From an uncultured Bacteroidales bacterium (GTDB lineage Bacteria; Bacteroidota; Bacteroidia; Bacteroidales; UBA932), in contig CAJOQW010000050.1 of the NCBI GenBank assembly GCA_905236955.1, positions 1 through 31,800 of the forward strand: a stretch of DNA of 31,800 bases, read 5' to 3'. Both the position numbers and the translations under genes were made by a program. How positions within the stretch are numbered: position 1 is the stretch's first letter; each line of letters starts with the position of its first letter. This document shows positions 8,132-16,600 of the stretch, piece by piece. The notes under the pieces are model-generated. The model searched no databases, was not told the DNA's origin, and worked only from the letters and a program-made list of their open reading frames with translations.

Positions 8132-8138
8132 CATTCCA

Positions 8139-9362
8139 ATGATGAGCCTCGCAGAAATACGCTCACGCTTCCCCCAGCTGCAGGAGAAAGTATATGGCAA
8201 ACCGCTTGTGTATCTGGACAATGCGGCCACATCGCTGCGTCCTGTCGAGGTTATTTCCAAGTGGGACGTACTCTCCTCCACCCTCAGTTCGAACCTTCAT
8301 CGCGCCGTTCATTTCACTGCGAACAAGGCAACCGAAGAATTCGAGGAAACCAGGGTGGCGGCGGCCTCCTTTCTTGGAGCGGACAGCCCCAAAGAGATTG
8401 TTTTTACCGGCGGCACCACCCATTCCCTTAATCTTCTGGCTTTTTCGCTGGGGGAGATGGAAGGCTTCCTGCACGAAGGCGATGAAATCGTGATAGGCGG
8501 TGCGGAGCATCACTCCAACATTCTTCCATGGCAGTTCCTTGCCAAACGTAAAGGGTTAAAAATCAAAGTTTTACCAATCGAAGACAATGGGACGGTCGTT
8601 CCCTTCAGACTGCAGGAAATACTTACCCCCCGCACCCGTATCTGCTGCATTGCGCAGGTATCCAACGTACTTGGCATAATCAATCCGATCCGACAGTTGG
8701 CGGATATCTGCCATTCGAACGGAACCCTTCTGGTGGTTGACGGGGCCCAGGGCGTCGTACATTGCAAGACGGACGTCAAGTCTCTGGGTGCTGATTTCTA
8801 CGCGTTTTCCGGCCATAAAATCTATGCTGCACCCGGGACGGGCGTGCTGTGGGGCCGTATGGAACTGTTGGAAAAAATGCCTCCCTATATGGGCGGCGGC
8901 GAAATGATAGGCACCGTAAAATGGGATGGAAGCACTTTCGCCCCGGTTCCCCACAAGTTCGAGGCGGGTACCCAGAACATTGCAGGCGTCCCTACCTTGA
9001 AACCGGCCTTCAAATTGGCCGAAGAATTTTTAAAAACCCCTTATATAGAGGAAGTTAAGCAATTTGTCCTAAAGGAATTACTGCAGATTCCAGGCCTTCA
9101 TCTTTACGGATTGCCCGGGAATATCGAGGAAAAGATTCCCCTGTTCTCGTTCTCGGTCGACGGCGCCCACCACGAAGACCTGGCCCTCATACTGGACAAG
9201 ATGGGAGTCGCCGTCCGCTCCGGGCAGATGTGCGCCGAACCCCTCATGGACCACTTCGGCGTGACAGGGATGCTCCGTGCGTCATTCGCCCCGTACAACG
9301 GCCCCGAAGATGCGGAATATTTCATAAAGAGCCTGAGGAGGGCCATTGACATGCTTGTATGA
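8139..9362 (+). CDS. sufS: SufS-type cysteine desulfurase
   Basis: 407 residues, class V aminotransferase fold. The PLP-binding lysine is in AFSGHKIYAAPGTG (Lys227). The pocket residues are in GAEHHSNILPW and DGAQGVVH. The catalytic cysteine lies in VRSGQMCAEPLMDHFG (Cys365), the short-loop SufS type. It removes sulfur from cysteine as a persulfide and hands it to SufE for Fe-S cluster assembly. sufE overlaps its stop codon by four bases. The scaffold genes sufBCD are not upstream, since ruvA diverges there. Two tandem ATGs make the start ambiguous by one codon. Confidence 0.94.
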   Translation: MMSLAEIRSRFPQLQEKVYGKPLVYLDNAATSLRPVEVISKWDVLSSTLSSNLHRAVHFTANKATEEFEETRVAAASFLGADSPKEIVFTGGTTHSLNLLAFSLGEMEGFLHEGDEIVIGGAEHHSNILPWQFLAKRKGLKIKVLPIEDNGTVVPFRLQEILTPRTRICCIAQVSNVLGIINPIRQLADICHSNGTLLVVDGAQGVVHCKTDVKSLGADFYAFSGHKIYAAPGTGVLWGRMELLEKMPPYMGGGEMIGTVKWDGSTFAPVPHKFEAGTQNIAGVPTLKPAFKLAEEFLKTPYIEEVKQFVLKELLQIPGLHLYGLPGNIEEKIPLFSFSVDGAHHEDLALILDKMGVAVRSGQMCAEPLMDHFGVTGMLRASFAPYNGPEDAEYFIKSLRRAIDMLV

Positions 9363-9772
9363 AAACGTTGGAAGAAGCAAAACTGGCCGTGATCGACGAA
9401 TTTTCCATGTTCGACGAATGGCTGGACAAATATGAATATCTCATCGACCTGGGGAAGAACATGGACGCCTTCCCGGAGGAACTCAAGACGGAGGACCGCC
9501 TGATAAAGGGCTGTCAGTCCAGGGTATGGCTGGACACCTCTTTCAGTGACGGGCGGCTCCATTTCAAAGCCGATTCCGATGCAATCATCACAAAAGGGAT
9601 AATATCCCTTCTGATAAGCGTTTACGACGGCCGCACCCCGGCCGAGATAGTTTCCGACGACTTCTCGTTCGTCGAAACCGTCGGCCTCAAGGACAATCTT
9701 TCCCCGACCAGGGCGAACGGACTTGCGTCGATGATTTCCACCATTAAGGCAGAAGCAGAAAAATATGTCTGA
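9359..9772 (+). CDS. sufE: SufE sulfur acceptor
   Basis: 137 residues. The family core is visible: DEFSMFDEWLDKYEYLIDLG, then IKGCQSRVWL with the sulfur-accepting cysteine at Cys52, and later DNLSPTRANGLASM near the C-terminus. SufE takes persulfide sulfur from SufS and stimulates it. The start codon overlaps the sufS stop (ATGA), which points to translational coupling. It also overlaps the next gene by 8 bases. Confidence 0.94.
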   Translation: MKTLEEAKLAVIDEFSMFDEWLDKYEYLIDLGKNMDAFPEELKTEDRLIKGCQSRVWLDTSFSDGRLHFKADSDAIITKGIISLLISVYDGRTPAEIVSDDFSFVETVGLKDNLSPTRANGLASMISTIKAEAEKYV

Positions 9773-10124
9773 GAATCAAGTGCTTACCCCGGAAGATGTA
9801 AAGGATCTGGCCCCCCTTTACGATGCCGTAGTGCTGGCCCTCAAGCAAGTTTACGACCCCGAGATTCCGGTGAACATATATGACCTCGGCCTGATCTATG
9901 AACTGAATATCAACAAGGCCCGCGAAGTTTACATAAAGATGACATTCACCGCCCCGAACTGCCCGATGGCGGACGAGGTGATGGCAGACGTCCAAAGGAG
10001 TGTGGAATTGACCCCCGGGGTCACGAAATGCCTGATAGACCTCGTCTTCGAGCCGGTATGGGACCAGAGCATGCTTTCGGACGAAGCAAGGATAGCTTTG
10101 GGCCTCGACCCTGAAATGGAATGA
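9765..10124 (+). CDS. DUF59/MIP18-family Fe-S assembly protein (SufT/PaaD-like)
   Basis: 119 residues with the MIP18 core VYDPEIPVNIYDLGLIYEL at about 29-47 and TAPNCPMADEV with the conserved Cys66. Proteins of this family (SufT, the PaaD-like group, eukaryotic MIP18) help mature or deliver Fe-S clusters. Placement directly behind sufSE, overlapping sufE by 8 bases, supports that role. It is too short for the Mrp/ApbC ATPase fusion. The exact subgroup name is uncertain, so no symbol is given. Confidence 0.9.
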   Translation: MSENQVLTPEDVKDLAPLYDAVVLALKQVYDPEIPVNIYDLGLIYELNINKAREVYIKMTFTAPNCPMADEVMADVQRSVELTPGVTKCLIDLVFEPVWDQSMLSDEARIALGLDPEME

Positions 10125-10537
10125 AACTCTATTTGTCCCTGGGAACAAATCTGGGCGGACGCGAAGCGAACATCGCCAGGGCCCTCTCTCTTCTCGACGA
10201 GGCGCTCGGAAAGCCCGAGGCGATATCGCAAATCATTGAAACCGAGGCTGTTGGCTTTGATGGTCCGGCATTCTTGAACTGTGTCGTGCGCTACGACTCC
10301 CGGCGTCGTCCCCGCACCATCCTGCGGCTTTGCAAGGAAATAGAAAGAAAGATGGGCCGTGTGGAAATCCCCGAAGTCGGGCCGGACGGCAGACGCATCT
10401 ACCACGACCGCATAATAGATATAGACATCCTCCTTTACGGTAAAATCCGCATGGAAACCCCGGACCTGGTCATCCCTCACCCCCAGGTGGAATCCCGCCC
10501 CTTCGTGAAACCTCTCCTCGAAGAAGTATTTGTCTGA
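10121..10537 (+). CDS. folK: 2-amino-4-hydroxy-6-hydroxymethyldihydropteridine pyrophosphokinase (HPPK)
   Basis: 138 residues. The HPPK signatures are in order: LSLGTNLGGREANIARAL at the N-terminus, FLNCVVRYD, and ErkMGRVE. The Mg/ATP block RIIDIDILLYG and VIPHPQVESRPFVKPLLEE complete it. The enzyme transfers pyrophosphate from ATP to the pterin, the step before dihydropteroate synthase in folate synthesis. It overlaps the DUF59 gene by four bases (ATGA) and is the last gene of the suf operon. The metabolic link to Fe-S assembly is not obvious. Confidence 0.95.
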   Translation: MKLYLSLGTNLGGREANIARALSLLDEALGKPEAISQIIETEAVGFDGPAFLNCVVRYDSRRRPRTILRLCKEIERKMGRVEIPEVGPDGRRIYHDRIIDIDILLYGKIRMETPDLVIPHPQVESRPFVKPLLEEVFV

Positions 10538-10568
10538 AAACGCCCGCAGTATTTTCGGCAGAAATCAG

Positions 10569-10576
10569 TATCTTTG
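10569..10576 (+). promoter_or_regulatory. -7 box for glyQS (near-leaderless), which decides its start
   Basis: TATCTTTG matches TAnnTTTG and ends 6 bases before ATG 10583. It overlaps the in-frame TTG at 10574, so that TTG would lie upstream of the predicted transcript start. Confidence 0.65.
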
Positions 10577-10582
10577 CGAGTT

Positions 10583-12124
10583 ATGACACAAGACGAACTT
10601 TTCAAGGTACTGGTTGCGCATTGCAAAGAGTACGGCTTCATTTTCCCGAGCAGCGAAATCTACGACGGCCTGGCGGCGGTTTACGACTACGGCCAGATGG
10701 GCGTCGAACTCAAGAACAACATAAAGAAATACTGGTGGGACGCCATGACGCGTCTGAACGAGAATATCGTGGGCATAGACGCCGCCGTCTTCATGCATCC
10801 CAAGACATGGGTTGCAAGCGGCCATGTCGCGGCGTTCAACGACCCTCTCATCGACAACAAGGACTCCAAGAAACGCTATCGCGCCGACAATCTCATCGAA
10901 GACTATCTGGGCAAGATAGAGGAAAAGATGGACAAGGAGGTGGAGAAGGGCCGCAAGCGCTTCGGCGAGGCTTTCGACGAGGCCAAGTTCCGCGAGACCA
11001 ATCCCAACATCCTGAGGGAAAAAGCCAAGTACGACGAGATCCACGGGCGTTATAAGAAGGCCGAAGAAACAAACGACTTCGCCGAATACAAGCAGATCAT
11101 CCTCGACTGCGGCATCGTGGACCCGATATCCGGCACCAAGAACTGGACGGACGTGAGGCAGTTCAACCTCATGTTCAGCACCCAGTTCGGCAGCCTTGGC
11201 GAGGGTGCCGACACCATCTACCTCCGCCCCGAAACCGCACAGGGCATTTTCGTCGATTATATCAATGTCCAGAAGACCGGGCGCATGAAGATACCCTTCG
11301 GTATCGCACAGATAGGCAAGGCCTTCCGCAACGAAGTGGTGGCCAGGCAGTTCATCTTCCGCATGAGGGAGTTCGAGCAGATGGAAATGGAATTCTTCTG
11401 CAAGCCCGGAACGGAGATGGAATGGTTCAAGTTCTGGAAGGAAAAGAGGCTCAAATGGCACGAGAACCTCGGCATGGGTGCCGAAAACTACCGTTTCCAC
11501 GACCACGAAAAACTCGCGCATTACGCCAATGCGGCATGCGACATCGAGTTCAAGTTCCCCTTCGGTTTCAAGGAACTTGAAGGAATCCATTCCCGCACCG
11601 ACTTCGACCTGGGCAACCATCAGAATCTTTCCGGGAGGAACCTCCAGTATTTCGATCCGGAATCAGGCGAGAAGTTCACCCCGTACTGCGTCGAAACCAG
11701 TATCGGTGTGGACCGCATGTTCCTCACCGTCCTTTCGCACGCCTATACCGTGGAAGAACTCGAAGGCGGTGAAAGCCGCGTGGTGCTCAGGATCCCCGCG
11801 CCCCTCGCTCCCGTCAAGGTGGCCGTGCTGCCGCTCCTCAAGAACGACGAGCGCCTTACCGGCAAGGCCCAGGAGGTCATGAACCTGCTCAAGTACGACT
11901 TCAACTGCCAGTACGAAGAGAAGGATACCATCGGCCGCAGGTACCGCCGTCAGGACGCGATCGGCACCCCGTTCTGCGTCACTATCGACCACGAAACCCT
12001 CAACGACGGTTGCGTAACCGTGCGCGACCGTGACACGATGAGCCAGGAGCGCGTGCCCGTGGCCGAACTCCGTGCGCGCATCGACGCCAAGGTCAACCTC
12101 AACAACCTGCTGAGGAACCTGTAG
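10583..12124 (+). CDS. glyQS: Glycyl-tRNA synthetase, single-chain dimeric type
   Basis: 513 residues from ATG 10583, of the eukaryote/archaea-like alpha2 class II type (also named glyS) and not the tetrameric alpha2beta2 form. Visible parts are FPSSEIYDGLAAVYDYG near the N-terminus, class II motif 2 around FRNEVVARQFIFRMREFEQ, motif 3 (CVETSIGVDRMFLTVL), and a C-terminal anticodon-binding domain (LAPVKVAVLPLLKND, RYRRQDAIGTPFCVTID). It charges tRNA-Gly. An upstream TTG at 10574 would add three residues but lies inside the promoter box and is rejected. The ThiL-like gene follows after 3 bases. Confidence 0.96.
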   Translation: MTQDELFKVLVAHCKEYGFIFPSSEIYDGLAAVYDYGQMGVELKNNIKKYWWDAMTRLNENIVGIDAAVFMHPKTWVASGHVAAFNDPLIDNKDSKKRYRADNLIEDYLGKIEEKMDKEVEKGRKRFGEAFDEAKFRETNPNILREKAKYDEIHGRYKKAEETNDFAEYKQIILDCGIVDPISGTKNWTDVRQFNLMFSTQFGSLGEGADTIYLRPETAQGIFVDYINVQKTGRMKIPFGIAQIGKAFRNEVVARQFIFRMREFEQMEMEFFCKPGTEMEWFKFWKEKRLKWHENLGMGAENYRFHDHEKLAHYANAACDIEFKFPFGFKELEGIHSRTDFDLGNHQNLSGRNLQYFDPESGEKFTPYCVETSIGVDRMFLTVLSHAYTVEELEGGESRVVLRIPAPLAPVKVAVLPLLKNDERLTGKAQEVMNLLKYDFNCQYEEKDTIGRRYRRQDAIGTPFCVTIDHETLNDGCVTVRDRDTMSQERVPVAELRARIDAKVNLNNLLRNL

Positions 12125-12127
12125 GCC

Positions 12128-13102
12128 ATGGCGGAAGAAAAATTCTCCGATATCGGACTGCAGACTGCGATAGGGCGGCTTTACGAAGGCTCGCCCTTCA
12201 AGCCTTTCGGGGCATCCGCCCACAAGGTCCTCCTGGAAGGGATAGACTTCAATCTGGTCTATTTCCCTCTGAAGCATCTGGGATACAAGGCCGTGGTGGA
12301 AGTAAGCGGCGAACTCTTCGCGCAGATGAAGCATCCCTCCGCCCTTTCGGTGGTGCTCGGCGTCAGCGCAAAACTGGATTATCCCCAGGTGAAGGAGTTG
12401 TGGGAAGGCATATCGAAGGCGGCGGAGGAATACGGCTACAAGGACGTTTCACTGGACCTCCAGCCCTCCCGGAACGGCCTGTGCATCAGCTTGGCCGCAT
12501 CCGGAAAGCGCAAAGCCCTCACCGAGCACAGCACCCCAAAGCCAAAAAGCAAGGACATCCTGTGCGTCAGCGGGCGCCTGGGGGCTGCATATCTTGGCTT
12601 GCAGGTGCTTGAAAGGGAGAGGGTCCGCTTCGAGGCGGGCAGTTCAAAAGCCGGGGAAATGGAGAAATACCGCATGCTGGTGGGGGCGTACCTGCATCCC
12701 GAGCTTTCCCCGGGCATAGTCGGGTCCTTGGAAGACGACGACATATACCCTTCCGCCGCCGTGCTCGTCACGAAGGGCCTATCCGACGCGGTCAAGCGCA
12801 TTTCGCGCGATACCGGCCTCGGGGCCAAGGTGTATGCGGCCCGCATTCCTTTCGAAGGCAATTCTTTCGAACTCGGGAGGATGCTGGACATCGACCCGGT
12901 GTCCGCGGCGATGAACGGAGGGGAGGATTGCCAGCTGCTGTTGGCAATCCCCATCCTGCAGGCCGAAAAATTCCGCCGGGATTTCCAGACATTCGACGTC
13001 ATAGGCCATCTGGCGCAACCGGAGGCCGGCACCGTACTCGTGACCCCGACCGGGGCTGAACTGCCTCTCAAGGCCCAGGGATGGCCCGAAAACGAGGAAT
13101 AG
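12128..13102 (+). CDS. ThiL-like AIR-synthase-fold protein, probable pseudoenzyme
   Basis: 324 residues aligning over the whole length with Bacteroidales thiamine-monophosphate kinase. Shared blocks are EGIDFNLVYFPLKHLGYKA (about 37-55), a GRLGAAYLGLQVLERE segment (149-164) and NGGEDCQLLLAIP (263-275). The ATP/Mg aspartate motifs are lost. GDDAA is replaced by GASAH (28-32), GGDTT by a SLDLQPS stretch (108-114), and ISDGL by VTKGL (214-218). ThiL phosphorylates thiamine phosphate to thiamine diphosphate. Without these residues kinase activity is unlikely, so this is probably a paralogue with another, perhaps binding, role. It sits 3 bases after glyQS. The family assignment is firm; the function is unknown. 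Confidence 0.75.
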   Translation: MAEEKFSDIGLQTAIGRLYEGSPFKPFGASAHKVLLEGIDFNLVYFPLKHLGYKAVVEVSGELFAQMKHPSALSVVLGVSAKLDYPQVKELWEGISKAAEEYGYKDVSLDLQPSRNGLCISLAASGKRKALTEHSTPKPKSKDILCVSGRLGAAYLGLQVLERERVRFEAGSSKAGEMEKYRMLVGAYLHPELSPGIVGSLEDDDIYPSAAVLVTKGLSDAVKRISRDTGLGAKVYAARIPFEGNSFELGRMLDIDPVSAAMNGGEDCQLLLAIPILQAEKFRRDFQTFDVIGHLAQPEAGTVLVTPTGAELPLKAQGWPENEE

Positions 13103-13125
13103 TATTTGCAACCCCAACCCTTGTT

Positions 13126-13614
13126 ATGAGAAGATTTTTTATCACACTGATTTCCTCCCTGCTGCTCGTTCCGGCAGCGGCCTCCGCCCAGGGTGGCGAA
13201 GATAATCTCTACGATCTTTTCCACGATTACGGCAAAACCTACAAGGGGTTTGTCTTCAAGGACGTTACGGGGTTATACCGTACGGCCAAGCTCACCCTCA
13301 GCGCCCAGGACAAGGAGGAACTGGACGGTGTAAGGCATATGTATTATGTGGCCTGGCACCGCTGCACCGAGCCGGTACAGGAATCCTTCCTGGCCGAACT
13401 CGACCGCATTACCGACGGATGGGTGGTTTACAAGTCCGACTCCCGCATGTTGATGTACAAGGCTCCGGAAGGGGGTGAGTATGTTTCCGATCCCATCGTC
13501 ATCAAGGATGTGGAAATCACGCTTAAGAACAAGGACGAGGCCCCCAGGATGATACTTTTCGTCGAGGGGTCGCTCCCTCTCAAATGGGCCAAGGAAATCT
13601 GCGCCGTCCTTTAA
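13126..13614 (+). CDS. Small exported protein of unknown function
   Basis: 162 residues from ATG 13126. The start is chosen because it gives a clean signal peptide, MRRFFITLISSLLLVPAAASAQG, with cleavage likely after ASA or AQG. An upstream in-frame ATG (13081) would place 15 extra residues before it and overlap the previous gene. The mature part of about 140 residues has YDLFHDYGKTYKGFVFKDVTGLYRTAK and a C-terminal beta-rich section with DPIVIKDVEITLKNKD and MILFVEGSLPLK. The layout faintly resembles DUF4252 periplasmic proteins of Bacteroidota, but I cannot confirm this. It lies 12 bases before dnaE and may be co-transcribed. A weak TAGTATTTG is at 13100-13108. Confidence 0.75.
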   Translation: MRRFFITLISSLLLVPAAASAQGGEDNLYDLFHDYGKTYKGFVFKDVTGLYRTAKLTLSAQDKEELDGVRHMYYVAWHRCTEPVQESFLAELDRITDGWVVYKSDSRMLMYKAPEGGEYVSDPIVIKDVEITLKNKDEAPRMILFVEGSLPLKWAKEICAVL

Positions 13615-13626
13615 AACCATAAACCC

Positions 13627-16600
13627 ATGGCTTTCGTACATCTTCACGTCCATACCCAATATTCCGTCCTCGACGGCCTTTCCAACATAGAGAAACTTTT
13701 CCAGAGGGCGGAAGAACTGGGCATGCCCGGCCTGGCCATCACCGACCACGGCAACATGTACGGAGTCAAGGAGTTCTACGACGTAGCCAAGAAGCACCCG
13801 AGGGTCAAACCCGTTTTCGGCTGCGAGGTTTACGTGACGCGCCACTACGACCACCGTCTCAAGGACCCGCAGCACAGGCTTTATTATCACCTCATCCTGC
13901 TGGCCAAGAACGAAACCGGTTACCACAACCTGATGAAACTGGTTTCGCTCGGGCATATCGAAGGTTTCTATTACCGTCCCAGGATAGACCACGAACTTCT
14001 GGAGAAATACCACGAGGGCCTCATCTGTTCGAGCGCCTGCATCGCCGGGGAAATCCCGCAGGCCATCCTGGCCGGGGACATGGAAGCGGCCGACAAGGCC
14101 ATAGAATGGCACAAGAACCTCTTCGGGGAAGATTATTACCTGGAGGTCATGCTCCATCGCAGCGATGTGCAGGGCCTGCCGCCCGGAGCGGCTGAGGAAA
14201 TGCAGCGGCTCTACCGCCGGCAGCTCCAGTACAACGGGAAGATCTTCGAACTGGCGGCCCGTCACGGGGTGAAGGTCATCGCAACCAACGACGCCCATTT
14301 CGTCCGAAGGGAGGACGGCCCCGTGCACGACAGGCTCATCTGTCTGACCACCAATGCGAATGTGAGCGACCCGGTGCGCCTCCGTTACACCCAACAGGAG
14401 TACCTGAAGAGCGAGGAAGAGATGGCCGCGCTTTTCCCCACCCATCCCGAAGCCCTGGCAAACACCGTCGAGGTGCTGGAAAAGGTGGAGAAGATAGAGA
14501 TAAACCGCGGCCACGTCCTTCCGAAGTTCGGTCTGCCGCAGGAGTTCCTGGACAATATCGGCCACTATCTCGAAAAATACAAGCCGGTCATAGATGAAGG
14601 CCGCTACGAGGAACGCCGCGACCACGACGGCAACATCGTGGAAAAGACGCCCCGGAGCGAGGAGTTCCTGAACTCGGTCGCATACCTCTGCCATCTGGTT
14701 TACCAGGGGGCCGAAAAGCGTTATGGGAGCCCGCTCGACCCCGAGGTGGCCGACAAGCTCGACTTCGAGCTCAAGACCATCTCGCACATGGGTTTCCCCG
14801 ACTACTTCCTGATTGTGCAGGACTTCATCAACTGGGCCAAGGACCATGGGGTGTCGGTAGGGCCCGGGCGCGGATCTGCGGCCGGATCCTGCGTGGCATA
14901 CTGCCTCAAGATCACCAATCTGGACCCGTTGAAGTACGGCCTGCTGTTCGAGCGTTTCCTCAATCCCGAACGTATCAGCATGCCCGATATCGACGTCGAT
15001 TTCGACGACGAGGGCCGCTACAAGGTCATCCAGTATGTACAGGACCGCTACGGCAAAGACCATATCTCCCATGTGATAACCTTCGGCACCATGGCGGCGA
15101 AGGGCTCCGTAAAGGACGTGGCCCGCATAAGCGGCCTGCCGCTCAGCGAATCGGACCGTCTCACCAAGATGATTCCGGACAGGCCGTTTGTCGTAAGGGA
15201 AGGGGGGTCCGACGTTGAGAAGAAGCCCACCCTGGCCAACTGCGTGAAATATCTGCCCGAGCTCAAGAAAGAATATGAACAGGGGTCCGACCTGGTGAAG
15301 GAAGTGCTGGAGTATGCCATGAGGCTGGAGGGATGCGTCCGCCAGACGGGCATCCATGCCTGCGCCATGATCATCGGCCGCGGGAATCTCACCGACTATA
15401 TCCCCATCACGCTCGGAACCGACAAGGGCACGGGGCAGGAGGTTTGGGTGAGCCAGTACGAAGGCTCCCAGATAGAGGACGTGGGCATGCTCAAGATGGA
15501 TTTCCTGGGCCTCAAGACCCTCAGCATCATCAACCGCTGCCTGGCCCTCGTCAAGAAGCGTTTCGGACAGGACATTGACATAGAGTCCATCCCGATAGAC
15601 GACCCCAATGTATATGAACTTTACGGCCGCGGCGACACCAAGAGCGTGTTCCAGTTCGAATCCTCCGGCATGAAGGAATGGCTCATGAGGCTCCATCCCC
15701 AGCGTTTCGAGGACCTAATAGCGATGAACGCCCTGTACCGTCCGGGCCCGATGGATTATATCCCGGACTTCGTCACCCGGAAGAACGATCCTTCACAGAT
15801 CCGCTACGACCTCCCGGAAATGGCGGACATACTGCAGGAAACATATGGCGTCACCGTGTACCAGGAGCAGGTCATGCAGATTTCCCGCTCTGTGGCCGGA
15901 TTTTCCCGCGGCAAGGCGGACAAGCTCCGCAAGGCCATGGGAAAGAAGAAGAAAGACGTGCTCGACGGGCTCAAGAGCGACTTCATGAAGGGGGCTCTCC
16001 GGAAGGGGCACGACGAGAAGATATTGGAGAAGATATGGACGGACTGGGAAGCTTTTGCGAAATACGCCTTCAACAAGAGCCACGCGGCGTGCTATGCCTG
16101 GGTGAGCTACCAGACGGCATGGCTCAAGACCCATTATCCCTCCGAATTCCAGGCATCCAACCTTACCCAGCAGTCTTCCGACATGGAGGAGATGAAGGAG
16201 ATAATGGCGGATTGCAAGAAGAGCGGCATAAAGGTGCTGAACCCAGATGTCAACGAGTCGGACAGGGATTTCTCCGTGAACCGTAACGGCGACATCCGTT
16301 TCGGCCTGAGCGGCCTCAAGGGTTTCGGCAGCAATGTGGTGGATGCGATCATCGCCGAAAGGGAAGCGAACGGGGAGTTCGCCGACGTCTTCGATTTCAT
16401 GGAAAGGCTCGCCGGCACGGTCAACCGCAAGGCCCTCGAGACCCTGGTATATGCAGGGGCATTCGATTCGTTCGGCTATAGGCGGTCACAGTTTTTCGTG
16501 GTGTCGAAGAACGGGGACCAGTTCATAGACGAACTGGTACATTATGCCGAACTCTACAGGAACGACACGGTCTCCGCCGCCGGGTCGTTGTTCGGAGACA

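Noticed and set aside
10574..10582. TTG start for glyQS adding three residues
   Set aside because: Overlaps the -7 promoter box; ATG 10583 fits the near-leaderless pattern.
10565..11620. 351-codon open frame opposite glyQS
   Set aside because: Antisense shadow; glyQS has complete class II motifs.
13273..15696. 807-codon open frame on the minus strand across dnaE
   Set aside because: Lies wholly opposite dnaE and the preceding gene. It has no family similarity and arises from GC-rich codon usage.
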